Origin: Pseudomonadota bacterium
GTDB taxonomy: Bacteria; Bdellovibrionota; Bacteriovoracia; Bacteriovoracales; Bacteriovoracaceae
DNA: 64,000 bases
NCBI GenBank assembly: GCA_027487515.1
Contig: JAIYDL010000005.1
Location: forward strand, 62,001-126,000
Direction: 5' to 3'
Part shown: positions 51,273-59,535 of the stretch, one piece after another
Position numbering within the stretch: position 1 is the first letter of the stretch
Layout: every line of letters begins with the position of its first letter
Translations under genes and position numbers: made by a program
Notes under the pieces: model-generated
What the model saw: only the letters and a program-made list of their open reading frames with translations
Database searches by the model: none
What the model was told of the DNA's origin: nothing

Positions 51273-52923
51273 GTTTCATGCTCTCAATGTAGCGGCCAAG
51301 CTCCCGGAAGTGGTCCGCCCGGTATTTGAAGTCCATCGGGGTCTTCAGCGATGAGTATTCCTTGTAGTCATTGGCCTCCAATAAATCAATGAAATATCTT
51401 TTCGACTCATCCTTCAGCGGTGCCTCCCGGATGATGACGCTCGGGGACTTCCCGGTCCGAGTGATCACCGGGGCGAGCCAGTTCACAAACTCCCCGAACT
51501 CAAAGCGACCGCGCCGGAAAGTGGCAGGGATGTCGCTGCGACGAAGTCTAAGGGATCCGGGATTGATCCGGACAATCCACCCGAGAGAAAGCACGACCGC
51601 AAGGCCCAGGAGTGACAGATTGACAACGGAGAGCCACTTTTTCCATTGCCACTCCTCTACAGTGATCGGGCCCGAGAGTTCACGGATCAGGGCCGAAGCC
51701 CCCGCTGCTTCCGTTGAATCATCGCTCCGAGGAGGTTCCGTGGACACGGGCTTCTTGGCCCCGGCGACCGCACCGCCGGCCACGACGACTTCGGGCACAG
51801 AGAGCTCCGTCGTCACGTACCGCTGTGTCTCCGGATCAAAGTAACTCAAGGTCACTGTTTTTCCCGGAAGGGAGAAATTTTCTTTCGCGAGGAAGGTGTA
51901 ATCAAACACCTTCGTCGCAGAGTTGGCATCATTGATCTTCAGGTCCCCGTTGGATTCGAACTCTTCTAACCCCGGGTGCTTCAGAAGCTCGGGAGCTTCA
52001 AGGTTCTCCAGGGCCCCGACTCCAGAAACGGTGAGCTTGATCTCGAGGGGTTCGTTCACGATGAGCCGAGACTTCCCGAACTGCAGGTTAAACTCATGGG
52101 CACCGACGAGGCCCGTGAAATGCGGCGGTACGGGTGCGGGCAGCGGGCCCACCTGGAGCTTCACGGTCTCGCTACTGAGTGTCTTCGTCTTAAAGTCTCG
52201 AGAAAGGCCAAAAGCGCCGAAGGGGTCCCCGAGAGAGGAAGTCGGATACGTCACCGAGAGGTGCAAGGGATCGATCCGAAGCTCCCCCGACTTCTCGGGA
52301 TAAAGTTTTGCGGCGTAGATTTGAGAGCGCATGTACAGCTGGCCATCCACCGAGACCCGCTCGGTCCGTTCCGGTTCTTGGATGAAGCGCTTGAGGAACT
52401 TGTCGAGCTTCGGGTACCGCTTGATGTCCAGGTTACTCACAGGGACTTTGCTATAAAGGTAGTACCGGACGAGGACGCCCTCCCCCAGATACAAGTTCTT
52501 CTTCGGCACATCCGCCATGACGAACACGTCTCCGGTCTCTTTCGGTTCGGCCAGAATCGTCATGCTCAAGGCCGGGTGGCGGAGGGTCCGCGCGCCCAGT
52601 TGGACCGTGATGTCCCGGAGGGATGCGGTCCCCGGTTTGGCGGCCACAAGCTCGTAGACGACGGTTTGCTCTCGGGTGACGGTCAAGCGTCCATTGGAAT
52701 AGACGGTCCTGGTGGAAACCCCTTGATTGGACTTCCCGACGACCTCCACATTCCCCGGACTAAAGTTCACCGCTGGCTCCTCATCGGAATCGGTGAAAAT
52801 TCTAAAGTAAACCTGAAAGACTTCACCGGCCACGGGCCTCGGAGGGTTAAGCTCAACCCGCAGATCGTCGGCGAAAGCAGTGAACGAAAACAAGATCACT
52901 AGAGCTGTCAATGCGTAGTTCAT
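51247..52923 (-). CDS. batD: BatD-like protein of the Bat aerotolerance operon
   Basis: A 558-residue membrane-anchored periplasmic protein. Signal peptide MNYALTALVILFSFTAFA; then several Ig-like beta domains (VELNPPRPVAGEVFQVYFRIFTD as the BatD opening, and QFGKSRLIVNEPLEIKLTVSGVGALENLEAPEL as a repeat). One transmembrane helix (about 430-450) and a cytoplasmic tail of about 110 residues follow. BatD proteins act with BatA/BatB (von Willebrand factor proteins) and MoxR in oxidative or envelope stress tolerance. ATG 52923 is used; a TTG three codons earlier overlaps the batBC stop and is less likely. Confidence 0.88.
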   Translation of the reverse strand: MNYALTALVILFSFTAFADDLRVELNPPRPVAGEVFQVYFRIFTDSDEEPAVNFSPGNVEVVGKSNQGVSTRTVYSNGRLTVTREQTVVYELVAAKPGTASLRDITVQLGARTLRHPALSMTILAEPKETGDVFVMADVPKKNLYLGEGVLVRYYLYSKVPVSNLDIKRYPKLDKFLKRFIQEPERTERVSVDGQLYMRSQIYAAKLYPEKSGELRIDPLHLSVTYPTSSLGDPFGAFGLSRDFKTKTLSSETVKLQVGPLPAPVPPHFTGLVGAHEFNLQFGKSRLIVNEPLEIKLTVSGVGALENLEAPELLKHPGLEEFESNGDLKINDANSATKVFDYTFLAKENFSLPGKTVTLSYFDPETQRYVTTELSVPEVVVAGGAVAGAKKPVSTEPPRSDDSTEAAGASALIRELSGPITVEEWQWKKWLSVVNLSLLGLAVVLSLGWIVRINPGSLRLRRSDIPATFRRGRFEFGEFVNWLAPVITRTGKSPSVIIREAPLKDESKRYFIDLLEANDYKEYSSLKTPMDFKYRADHFRELGRYIESMKHESSTQPS

Positions 52924-52925
52924 CG

Positions 52926-54737
52926 TTACCAATCCTTACTCTTTCTCGATTTTCGGCGATTCAGTTCCCGCGTTCCATTTTCGATCATCTTCATCTGGAG
53001 CTGCCGGTCATCCGACATCAGCTGCTTGAGCTTCGCCGGGAGCTTCTGCGGAGGAAGTTTCTTCTCTGGTGTTCCCTCTCTGGCCTCGGCAGAGGTGTCG
53101 TCTTTTTTCTCATCGGGCTTGTCCCCCGGATCTTTCTCTTTACCGTCCTGCGGCTCAGGCTTCTCGCCATTTTTTTTCTGCTCATCAGGGCGGGGCTCAC
53201 CGGCACCATCTTGCTTCGGGTTCGGTTTCTGCTTCTGCCCAGGCTGACCCTCCTGGGGATCTTTCTGATCTCCACCTTGCTGCTGCGACTTTGATGGCTG
53301 ATCCTTATTCTCCGACTGATCCTTGTTCTCGGACTGGTCTTTCTTTTCCTGTTCCTTCTTTTCTTTCTTTTTTTGCTCCTCTTGCTGGAAGAAAGAGACG
53401 GTGTTCTTCTCAATCATCTCCTGAATGCGTCGGCCCACATCCGAGTCCCCAAGAGAGCGAGAGAGCTTGTCGTAGACACTCAGGCCGCCCGCGACGTCTC
53501 CACTTTGAAGGAGGGATGTGCCGTAATTCAAGTAAGCCTCTGGAGGGAGCGAGGGATCAACCTCCGGCGGTAAATTCTCCCGGTAGAGCGAGAGCGACTC
53601 CTCCCTCGACCCCGCCCGCTGAAGGTCGTCGGCAAGCTTGAGCTTTTCTACCTGGTTGAGCCCGCCCGTCTGGAGCTCCTCGAGTCGCTGAATCAGTTCC
53701 GGCGTAAGCTTAGGTTGGGCCTCTTTCTCCTGGGCATGCACGGGGGCAAGGAACAGGCAAAGGCCAAGGGTGAAGATGCGCACGGATTTTAGAAGATACG
53801 AAATGATGATGAACGCGAGAGCAGGTAGTACCACCCATTCCATCCGGACTGGTTTTATGACCATGTCTTGCTGCTCGTTCCCCTTCTTACTTTCGCCGCG
53901 AAAGAAGTCGAGGATTTCTTCACTTGGAAGAGAGTAACTATTGGCGGGCCAGTACTTGGCCTTGGGAATCTCCGCGACGACGCGATTAAAGAATGCCTCG
54001 TTGAGCTTTGTGATGACGTCACGGCCTCGGTCTTTCTTGTACCCGAAGCGCAGGCCGCGGCCATCGTCGAGGGGAATCCTCCCCCCTTGGGCCGTTCCAA
54101 CTCCCACCAACGCGATGTTCACTGACTTCGGGACTTTCAGGTCGAGACTCTCCGCCGTTTCCTCACCGTCCGTAAAGACGAGGATGTTTCCTCGGGCCTC
54201 GCTGTCTCCTTCCCGGAAGTACTGCACACTCTCTTGGATCGCAGCGCTCAGCGCCGAGGATCCATACTGGTTGCGGAGATTTTCAATCGAATCTAAGCGC
54301 GCATCAATCAGGTCAAGGTCGTTCGTAAACGGGACGATCTTTTTTTGGATCTCCGCAAACGCGATGACCGAGATCTGGTGCCCAACCGCTTTCCTGGCGA
54401 AGTGCTTGGCGATGAGGGCCGCTTTTTGCAGACGATTTGGTTTCACGTCCTCGGCGAGCATACTGGCCGAGGTGTCGATCAAGATGATGGTCCGTTCCCG
54501 CGGGACATCGGTCTTGACCTTCTCCTCCGGTCCTCGGAAGTCTAGGAGGCTCAGGAGGAGGCCACTCGCACCGAGGAGGAAGAAAAGAGAGGCGGCGTAG
54601 CTCACGATGCTTCGACGGTAGAACCAGTAGGTTCTTACGAACCGAAAGAACCGCCGCTCCTGATAGAGCACGACGCCGACGAAAACGATGAGGACCGCGG
54701 TCAGCCAAGGAATGAGCTCGGGATGGTTAAAGTTCAT
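52926..54737 (-). CDS. BatB-BatC fusion: membrane VWA protein joined to TPR/low-complexity protein
   Basis: A 603-residue fused protein. Residues 1-310 are BatB: two membrane helices (about 10-25, 44-65), a VWA domain with the MIDAS start IDTSASML at 87-94, TDGEET near 189, and a third helix near 300-315. A second hydrophobic segment (IFTLGLCLFLAPVHAQ, 321-336) looks like a signal peptide, marking the start of the former BatC. TPR-like sequence follows (345-440), then a highly charged tail rich in Gln, Lys, Glu, Asp (about 450-565), including a repeated SENKDQ. No stop separates the parts; GTG 53783 could begin an independent BatC but has no SD. It overlaps batA by four bases. Confidence 0.85.
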   Translation of the reverse strand: MNFNHPELIPWLTAVLIVFVGVVLYQERRFFRFVRTYWFYRRSIVSYAASLFFLLGASGLLLSLLDFRGPEEKVKTDVPRERTIILIDTSASMLAEDVKPNRLQKAALIAKHFARKAVGHQISVIAFAEIQKKIVPFTNDLDLIDARLDSIENLRNQYGSSALSAAIQESVQYFREGDSEARGNILVFTDGEETAESLDLKVPKSVNIALVGVGTAQGGRIPLDDGRGLRFGYKKDRGRDVITKLNEAFFNRVVAEIPKAKYWPANSYSLPSEEILDFFRGESKKGNEQQDMVIKPVRMEWVVLPALAFIIISYLLKSVRIFTLGLCLFLAPVHAQEKEAQPKLTPELIQRLEELQTGGLNQVEKLKLADDLQRAGSREESLSLYRENLPPEVDPSLPPEAYLNYGTSLLQSGDVAGGLSVYDKLSRSLGDSDVGRRIQEMIEKNTVSFFQQEEQKKKEKKEQEKKDQSENKDQSENKDQPSKSQQQGGDQKDPQEGQPGQKQKPNPKQDGAGEPRPDEQKKNGEKPEPQDGKEKDPGDKPDEKKDDTSAEAREGTPEKKLPPQKLPAKLKQLMSDDRQLQMKMIENGTRELNRRKSRKSKDW

Positions 54738-55711
54738 ACGACGTCCTTCAGGAGGAGCCGACGGAGAAGCTCCGCCGCTAACAGGAGTGACACCCCCAAG
54801 AGAAGGTAGGAGTAGTACTGCTCATCATAGATGATCTGCTGATTGACCTTGATTTCGGTCTTCTCGAGCTTTTGGATGTCATCCAAGATTTCCTTCAGCG
54901 CTTCATTACTCTTCGCCGGGTAGAACTTCCCTCCCGTCATTTGGGAGATCTCCCGTAACACCTTGTAGTCAATCGACCCACCAGGGATGAGCTGATACTG
55001 AGTGCCGAAAGCGCCCTGGCCGACGGGGATTTTCGCATCCCCGTCGGTGCCGAGCCCGATCGTGTAGACTTTTATCCCAAACTTCTTCGCCTCTTCCGCC
55101 GCCTGGAGCGGAGTCATGGTGCCGACGTTCGCTACGCCGTCAGTGAGCAGAACGACGACCTTGTTCTTCGTCTCGCTGTTCACTGCTCGGGCGACGCTCA
55201 AGGCAAGGCCGTCTCCGATGTTGGTCCCGCTCCCGAGGTAGCCGATCGAGATCTCGGAGAGCACCTTGTCCACGAGGGACGGATCCGTGGTGAGAGGAAG
55301 GAGCGTGAAGACCTTCTCGGAGAAGATCACGATCGAAATCCGATCCGTCGGCCGAAGCCGGACGAAATCACGAATCCGCTCTTTTGCGACCTCGAGGCGG
55401 TTGGGTCGAATGTCCTCTGCGAGCATGGACCGGGAGACGTCGATGCAGAGAACGATGTCATTGACTTCGATGTTCGAGGGAGAAAATTTCTGAGGCTTCC
55501 GGGGCTGCATCAGCGCGTAACTCAGGTACGCCCAGCCAATGGCGCCCGCGACAAAAAGCAGTACCCGGAGGCCCGATTTCCACCACGGAGTGGACGCCCC
55601 GGAGGAAGGAAGATAGAGCCGGGCACGGTGAAAAAGCTTCCAGTAATCCAGCGCCCAGAGAACTCCCGTCACGACTCCGACCCAAAGGAGGAGAGGAGTT
55701 TTAAACTCCAT
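54734..55711 (-). CDS. batA: BatA-like von Willebrand factor membrane protein
   Basis: A 325-residue membrane protein. Helices lie near residues 4-20 and 45-65. The VWA domain contains the MIDAS IDVSRSML (about 90-97), SIGYLGSGTNIGDGLALSVARA and LLTDGVANVGTMTP, with a final helix near the C-terminus (about 297-315). BatA and BatB-type proteins form membrane complexes used for aerotolerance and, in some predators, prey invasion. The ATG overlaps the upstream membrane-protein gene by 11 bases. Confidence 0.92.
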   Translation of the reverse strand: MEFKTPLLLWVGVVTGVLWALDYWKLFHRARLYLPSSGASTPWWKSGLRVLLFVAGAIGWAYLSYALMQPRKPQKFSPSNIEVNDIVLCIDVSRSMLAEDIRPNRLEVAKERIRDFVRLRPTDRISIVIFSEKVFTLLPLTTDPSLVDKVLSEISIGYLGSGTNIGDGLALSVARAVNSETKNKVVVLLTDGVANVGTMTPLQAAEEAKKFGIKVYTIGLGTDGDAKIPVGQGAFGTQYQLIPGGSIDYKVLREISQMTGGKFYPAKSNEALKEILDDIQKLEKTEIKVNQQIIYDEQYYSYLLLGVSLLLAAELLRRLLLKDVV

Positions 55712-56447
55712 CGAAGCCTCCTTTCACAGCTTCCGTAAACTGTTGGTAGGCGCGGAAGACTTCCGAGCGCTCGGCGTCGGTCTGGGAGGGCCTGAACTGA
55801 TGCTTAAAGAGGACCACCTCAAGCTCTCGGAAGGGGTCCGTGATATGGGGGAACTCCTCGAGGTAGGATCGCTTACTCCGCCACAGTTCTACGACACCGT
55901 CGAAGTCTGCCGCAGAAAGAAGTTTCTCTTTTAACTGCCGCCGACGGAGCTTCTCCGCGCGGCGACGTCGGTACCGGCGTCGGCCCACGAGGAACAAAAA
56001 ACTTACTAAGGCCGCCAATGGAACGATCCCCAACCACGGGAGAAAGTTCCGCCGGACTGGGATAGAGAATTCACTATAGATAAATTCCCGAGGCGCGTCG
56101 CTCGGGATCACGGTGAGGGTGCCCCACCGTAGGATACCACCCGCCGCAGGAACCGAAGTTTCCGGGGGCACTTTCACGAACACGAGTTTCGCCTCAGCCT
56201 CGTAAACGCTGCCGCCGCTGCGACCAATGAGCGGCCCAATCTGGTGAACGTAGAGAACGCCGCCGAGGGTTTGGCCTCGGAGCTTCGGAACTTCATCCGG
56301 CGCGAGGCTCGAGAGGTCGAACTTAAGCTTCCCGGTGACGAGACTACCTTGCTTCACCTGCGCCTGGGGAAGCTCGAGGAAAATGTCTCCCCTCACCGGG
56401 AGTGCCAAGAGGGAGCAAAGGAGGAAGATCACGGCCCTGATGTTCAC
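55701..56447 (-). CDS. Membrane protein of the Bat operon, family unclear
   Basis: A 248-residue protein: signal peptide (MNIRAVIFLLCSLLALPVRG), a periplasmic beta domain (about 22-130) and one transmembrane helix (about 137-157). A very basic cytosolic stretch (GRRRYRRRRAEKLRRRQLKEK) and a helical tail follow. It takes the place where many bat operons have a short membrane protein (DUF4381-type) between DUF58 and batA, so a structural role in the Bat complex is likely. Direct family assignment is not certain. Overlaps DUF58 by four bases and batA by eleven. Confidence 0.7.
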   Translation of the reverse strand: MNIRAVIFLLCSLLALPVRGDIFLELPQAQVKQGSLVTGKLKFDLSSLAPDEVPKLRGQTLGGVLYVHQIGPLIGRSGGSVYEAEAKLVFVKVPPETSVPAAGGILRWGTLTVIPSDAPREFIYSEFSIPVRRNFLPWLGIVPLAALVSFLFLVGRRRYRRRRAEKLRRRQLKEKLLSAADFDGVVELWRSKRSYLEEFPHITDPFRELEVVLFKHQFRPSQTDAERSEVFRAYQQFTEAVKGGFDGV

Positions 56448-57286
56448 GCTAGTTCTCGCACGAATTTTTCTAAGTAGCGCTCGTGGACACCGATCTCTTT
56501 GAAGCGCTGTTTCTGGAAGAGCGGCTCCCGCGGGCCCCCTTTCAGTTCGCGGACACTTCCTTTCCCGGTGATCGGGTTTCGCGTCTTGAAGAGAAACGGA
56601 GTAGCATCGTTTTTATCCACGGGAGAAAAGATCCGGAAGCAGTGCATGTGCTTCTTGTCGAAGAGCTTGCCCCAGAGGTCCCGGTTCTGGATGAGGCTCA
56701 GGTCTCCGAGGTAGATCACTTCCTTCCGGCGCGCGAGGAAGGATTTAATCTGAGCGATTTTCTGAAGCTCCGTGTGTCCGTTGAGCGTGCGATCCTGGGT
56801 GAGGATGACTTTCCCATCTGCGTCGAGGAGACCCAGGCGCTCGAGCACCGAGATGAAGAGTGTCAGCCCCTCCTTCCCTTTCTTCGGCGGAAGGCTCATG
56901 GTTTTGTCCGCCCAGACGATGACCCGGATCAGGTCATGGGTCTGGCCCGCGAGAAGGTACAAGAGAGCGACGATTTCGATCAGCGCCTGGAGCTTTGAGA
57001 CATCGTTGAAGCCGTAGAAGAGAGTGTGCGAGAGGTCCACGAACACCACGATCTCGACGTTTCTTTCTTCTTCGAACGTTTTCACGTACACGTTCGGTGA
57101 CCGAGCGGAGAGCTTCCAGTCAATGAACCGGACGTCATCCCCGGGGACGTAGACCTGGTGCTCACGGAACTGGAGCCCTGAGCCGCGGAAGGACGACTTG
57201 AGCATGCCCGAGGAGTAGGCATTCGAGTTCTTGAAGATGTGCGACTGGATCATTCCGACGACCCGTTCGATCTCCTTCAGGTTCAT
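56444..57286 (-). CDS. DUF58 protein of the MoxR/Bat operon
   Basis: A 280-residue soluble protein, VWA-like in fold. The DUF58 core is GDDVRFIDWKLSARSPNVYVKTFEEERNVEIVVFVDLSHTLFYG near residues 48-95, followed by ALIEIVALLYLLAGQTHDLI and VIYLGDLSLI. DUF58 proteins are usually encoded directly after moxR and are thought to be its client or partner; here moxR is two bases upstream. Confidence 0.92.
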   Translation of the reverse strand: MNLKEIERVVGMIQSHIFKNSNAYSSGMLKSSFRGSGLQFREHQVYVPGDDVRFIDWKLSARSPNVYVKTFEEERNVEIVVFVDLSHTLFYGFNDVSKLQALIEIVALLYLLAGQTHDLIRVIVWADKTMSLPPKKGKEGLTLFISVLERLGLLDADGKVILTQDRTLNGHTELQKIAQIKSFLARRKEVIYLGDLSLIQNRDLWGKLFDKKHMHCFRIFSPVDKNDATPFLFKTRNPITGKGSVRELKGGPREPLFQKQRFKEIGVHERYLEKFVRELA

Positions 57287-57288
57287 CG

Positions 57289-58230
57289 TTAGACGACGCT
57301 CGCCGCGATGGTCGCGACCAGGTTCCGGGTGTTGAGCTTATCGATCTGCGCCTCGTACGAGGGGATCACCCGGTGCCCGAGGACCGAGGGCACGATCGAA
57401 AGGACATGGTCCGGAGACACGAACTCTTTGTTATCCATGAACGCCTTGAAGCGCGCAATCTTGTAGAGCCAGATCGAGGCGCGTGGCGATGCTCCGGCGG
57501 TGATCGCCCCGTCGTACTTCTTCGGAAAGAACTTACTGCCGGGCCGGGTCGCGTGAACGATCCGGATGATCATGTCTTTGATTTTTTCATCGACGTACAC
57601 TTGTTCCACTTTCTCCTTCATGGCCTGGAGATCGGTCTGGTTGACCATCGGGGCCAGGTCAAGCTGGGCGGGCCGCAGACCCAGTACACTCTTTTCGGCC
57701 TCGAAGTCCGGGTAATCGACGGAGATTTTCATCATGAACCGGTCCAGCTGGGCCTCCGGGAGGTTGTACGTTCCTTCTTGCTCGATCGGATTCTGCGTCG
57801 CGAGCACCACGAAGGGACTGGGGAGCTTGTGAGTCTTGTCACCGATCGTGACTTGCTTTTCGGCCATCGCCTCGAGGAGTGCCGCCTGGACCTTGGCCGG
57901 AGACCGGTTGATCTCGTCGGCGAGGACAAGCTGGGTGAAGATCGGACCGTACTTGGTGGTGAACTCTTGCTTCTGTTGGTTGTAGATCATGGTCCCGATG
58001 AGGTCGGAGGGAAGGAGGTCGGGAGTGAACTGGATGCGCTGAAACTGAAGATCACAGAGCTTACTCATCACAGAGACACTGAGGGTCTTCCCGAGACCGG
58101 GGAGTCCCTCGATCAGGAGGTGGCCTTCGCACACCAGGGCAGCAACGATGGACTCGAGGAGCTCGTCCTGCCCGAAGATGATGGTCTTGGCCTCTTTCAC
58201 AAGGGAATGAACTTTTTCCTGCAGCACCAT
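57289..58230 (-). CDS. MoxR-family AAA+ ATPase
   Basis: A 313-residue AAA+ chaperone-like ATPase. Walker A is GLPGLGKTLS near residues 39-48, Walker B is LVLADEINRSP near 107-117, and sensor residues lie in VVLATQNPIEQEGTYNLPEAQLDRFMMKI. The C-terminal lid has TAGASPRASIWLYKIARFKAFM. MoxR ATPases help assemble VWA-protein complexes; here they serve the Bat set. Three bases follow the methyltransferase gene. Confidence 0.96.
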   Translation of the reverse strand: MVLQEKVHSLVKEAKTIIFGQDELLESIVAALVCEGHLLIEGLPGLGKTLSVSVMSKLCDLQFQRIQFTPDLLPSDLIGTMIYNQQKQEFTTKYGPIFTQLVLADEINRSPAKVQAALLEAMAEKQVTIGDKTHKLPSPFVVLATQNPIEQEGTYNLPEAQLDRFMMKISVDYPDFEAEKSVLGLRPAQLDLAPMVNQTDLQAMKEKVEQVYVDEKIKDMIIRIVHATRPGSKFFPKKYDGAITAGASPRASIWLYKIARFKAFMDNKEFVSPDHVLSIVPSVLGHRVIPSYEAQIDKLNTRNLVATIAASVV

Positions 58231-58233
58231 AAT

Positions 58234-59424
58234 TTACTCCACGATGTAGAAATAGCTTTTAATATAATTCGCTCGGTCTTCGAGGGACGAGACCGGATGG
58301 TCAAAGCCCTGGAGACCCGCGTAGACGAGCTGAAGAGAGCGGCCTTCCTTCTGAGCGGCGTCAGCGATGTTTTTCTGAAACTCCGCGTGGCCCACGCACT
58401 GGGTGCAGGACGAGAAGGCGACGAGGCCACCGGGGGCCAGGGTCTTGAGAACCTTCCGGTGAAGTTTGCTGTAGCCATCCAGCGCCTGTGGTTTTTGAAG
58501 GGAGCTTTTAGCGAAGGCCGGAGGGTCGCAGAGGATCAGATCAAAGGAGCGCTGCTCCCGGATGGCATCGTCCAAAAACCGGAACACGTCGGCGCGGACA
58601 AACTTGCCTTTTCCCTGGTGTCCATTCAGCGTGAGCGCGGCCTCGACCTCAACCCCGAAGTCACCCTGATCGACGAACTCGACTTGATCAACCCCCGATT
58701 GCAAGGCCGAAACACCCCAGGCTCCGGAGTACGAAAACAAGTCGAGTCCCCGGGTAGGCCGCACCGCAAGCCGCCCTAGGAAGTTCATGAGGTGAAGTCG
58801 GTTTTCCCGGTGATCGTAGTAGAAGCCAACCTTCTGCAGCACCTCCGGACGGATCTGGAACCGAAGCCCGTTCTCTCGGACAGCGAGTTCCGGGAAGGCC
58901 TTGGCAGGGTACGTTGGGAGAGACTCTTTCTCCCGGTACTTCGGGTTGTCGAGAAAGAATCCCTCGACCCGACTCAGTTCCTCGACTGTTCTCCGGATGA
59001 AGTCCCGGTAGCGGTCGACCCCGGCGGTGTTGATTTGAATGATGGCCGCGTTCGAGAAGACGTCGACGAGGAGTCCGGGGAGGCCGTCCGTGGCGCCGTA
59101 GAACATCCGCGCATTCGTTTCGTAGCCAGCGAATCGGCGCCGCCGCTCGAACGCACGGAGGAGGCGGTCCCGGATGAAGGCCTCCGCTGAAAAGTCTCCC
59201 GTCTCATCCGAAGGACGTGCGAGCAGTGCATGTGCGCAGGCGAACTTCTCATCGATCAGAGGGTTCACGAACCCGACCCAACGCTCTCCGGAGGTCGCCG
59301 AAAAGAGGCACCACTCACCAGGAGTCAGCGGCTTCACGGAATCATCGAAGTCATTGGCCTTAAGTTCTAACTGGTGAGAGCGGAGCTTGTTGAGCCCGCT
59401 CTTCGCGAGAGTGAGAGTGCGCAC
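58234..59424 (-). CDS. Class I rRNA large-subunit methyltransferase (RlmI-like)
   Basis: A 396-residue SAM-dependent enzyme. An N-terminal PUA-like part (1-80) is followed by the methyltransferase fold: motif I LDLFSYSGAWGVSALQSG near 228-245, and motif IV ILCDPPAFAKS near 298-308. FSSCTQCV resembles motif VI of 5-methylcytosine methylases such as RlmI (E. coli, C1962 of 23S rRNA). The start is GTG at 59424 with AAAGGG at good spacing. A clear promoter upstream makes this the likely first gene of the bat operon. Confidence 0.88.
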   Translation of the reverse strand: MRTLTLAKSGLNKLRSHQLELKANDFDDSVKPLTPGEWCLFSATSGERWVGFVNPLIDEKFACAHALLARPSDETGDFSAEAFIRDRLLRAFERRRRFAGYETNARMFYGATDGLPGLLVDVFSNAAIIQINTAGVDRYRDFIRRTVEELSRVEGFFLDNPKYREKESLPTYPAKAFPELAVRENGLRFQIRPEVLQKVGFYYDHRENRLHLMNFLGRLAVRPTRGLDLFSYSGAWGVSALQSGVDQVEFVDQGDFGVEVEAALTLNGHQGKGKFVRADVFRFLDDAIREQRSFDLILCDPPAFAKSSLQKPQALDGYSKLHRKVLKTLAPGGLVAFSSCTQCVGHAEFQKNIADAAQKEGRSLQLVYAGLQGFDHPVSSLEDRANYIKSYFYIVE

Positions 59425-59448
59425 GGGTTCCCTTTAGGTTGTTCAATT

Positions 59449-59476
59449 ATTATAGCTTCTTAGATGACACACTCAA
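59449..59476 (-). promoter_or_regulatory. Probable promoter of the methyltransferase-bat unit
   Basis: On the - strand TTGAGT (59476-59471), 16 bases, then perfect TATAAT (59454-59449). Transcription would begin roughly 20 bases before the GTG start. Confidence 0.6.
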
Positions 59477-59515
59477 GGGTGAAGCGATCGAAGAATTAAA
59501 GAAAAGCGCTATGAT

Positions 59516-59535
59516 CGGCCAAACCTAGGGGGCCG
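59516..59535 (-). terminator. Weak terminator behind the secreted-protein gene
   Basis: CGGCC and GGCCG pair around a ten-base loop overlapping the stop codon at 59525; TTTTCTTTAATTC follows ten bases later. Weak, because the stem is short and the T run is distant. Confidence 0.3.

Noticed and set aside
53280..53400. Repeats in the batBC tail as a possible CRISPR or tandem-repeat locus
   Set aside because: Repeats are short, coding and in frame within an acidic/basic low-complexity tail; there are no spacers.
57373..58779. A 468-residue open frame antisense to moxR and the methyltransferase
   Set aside because: Covers two solid genes and has no motif or start signal.
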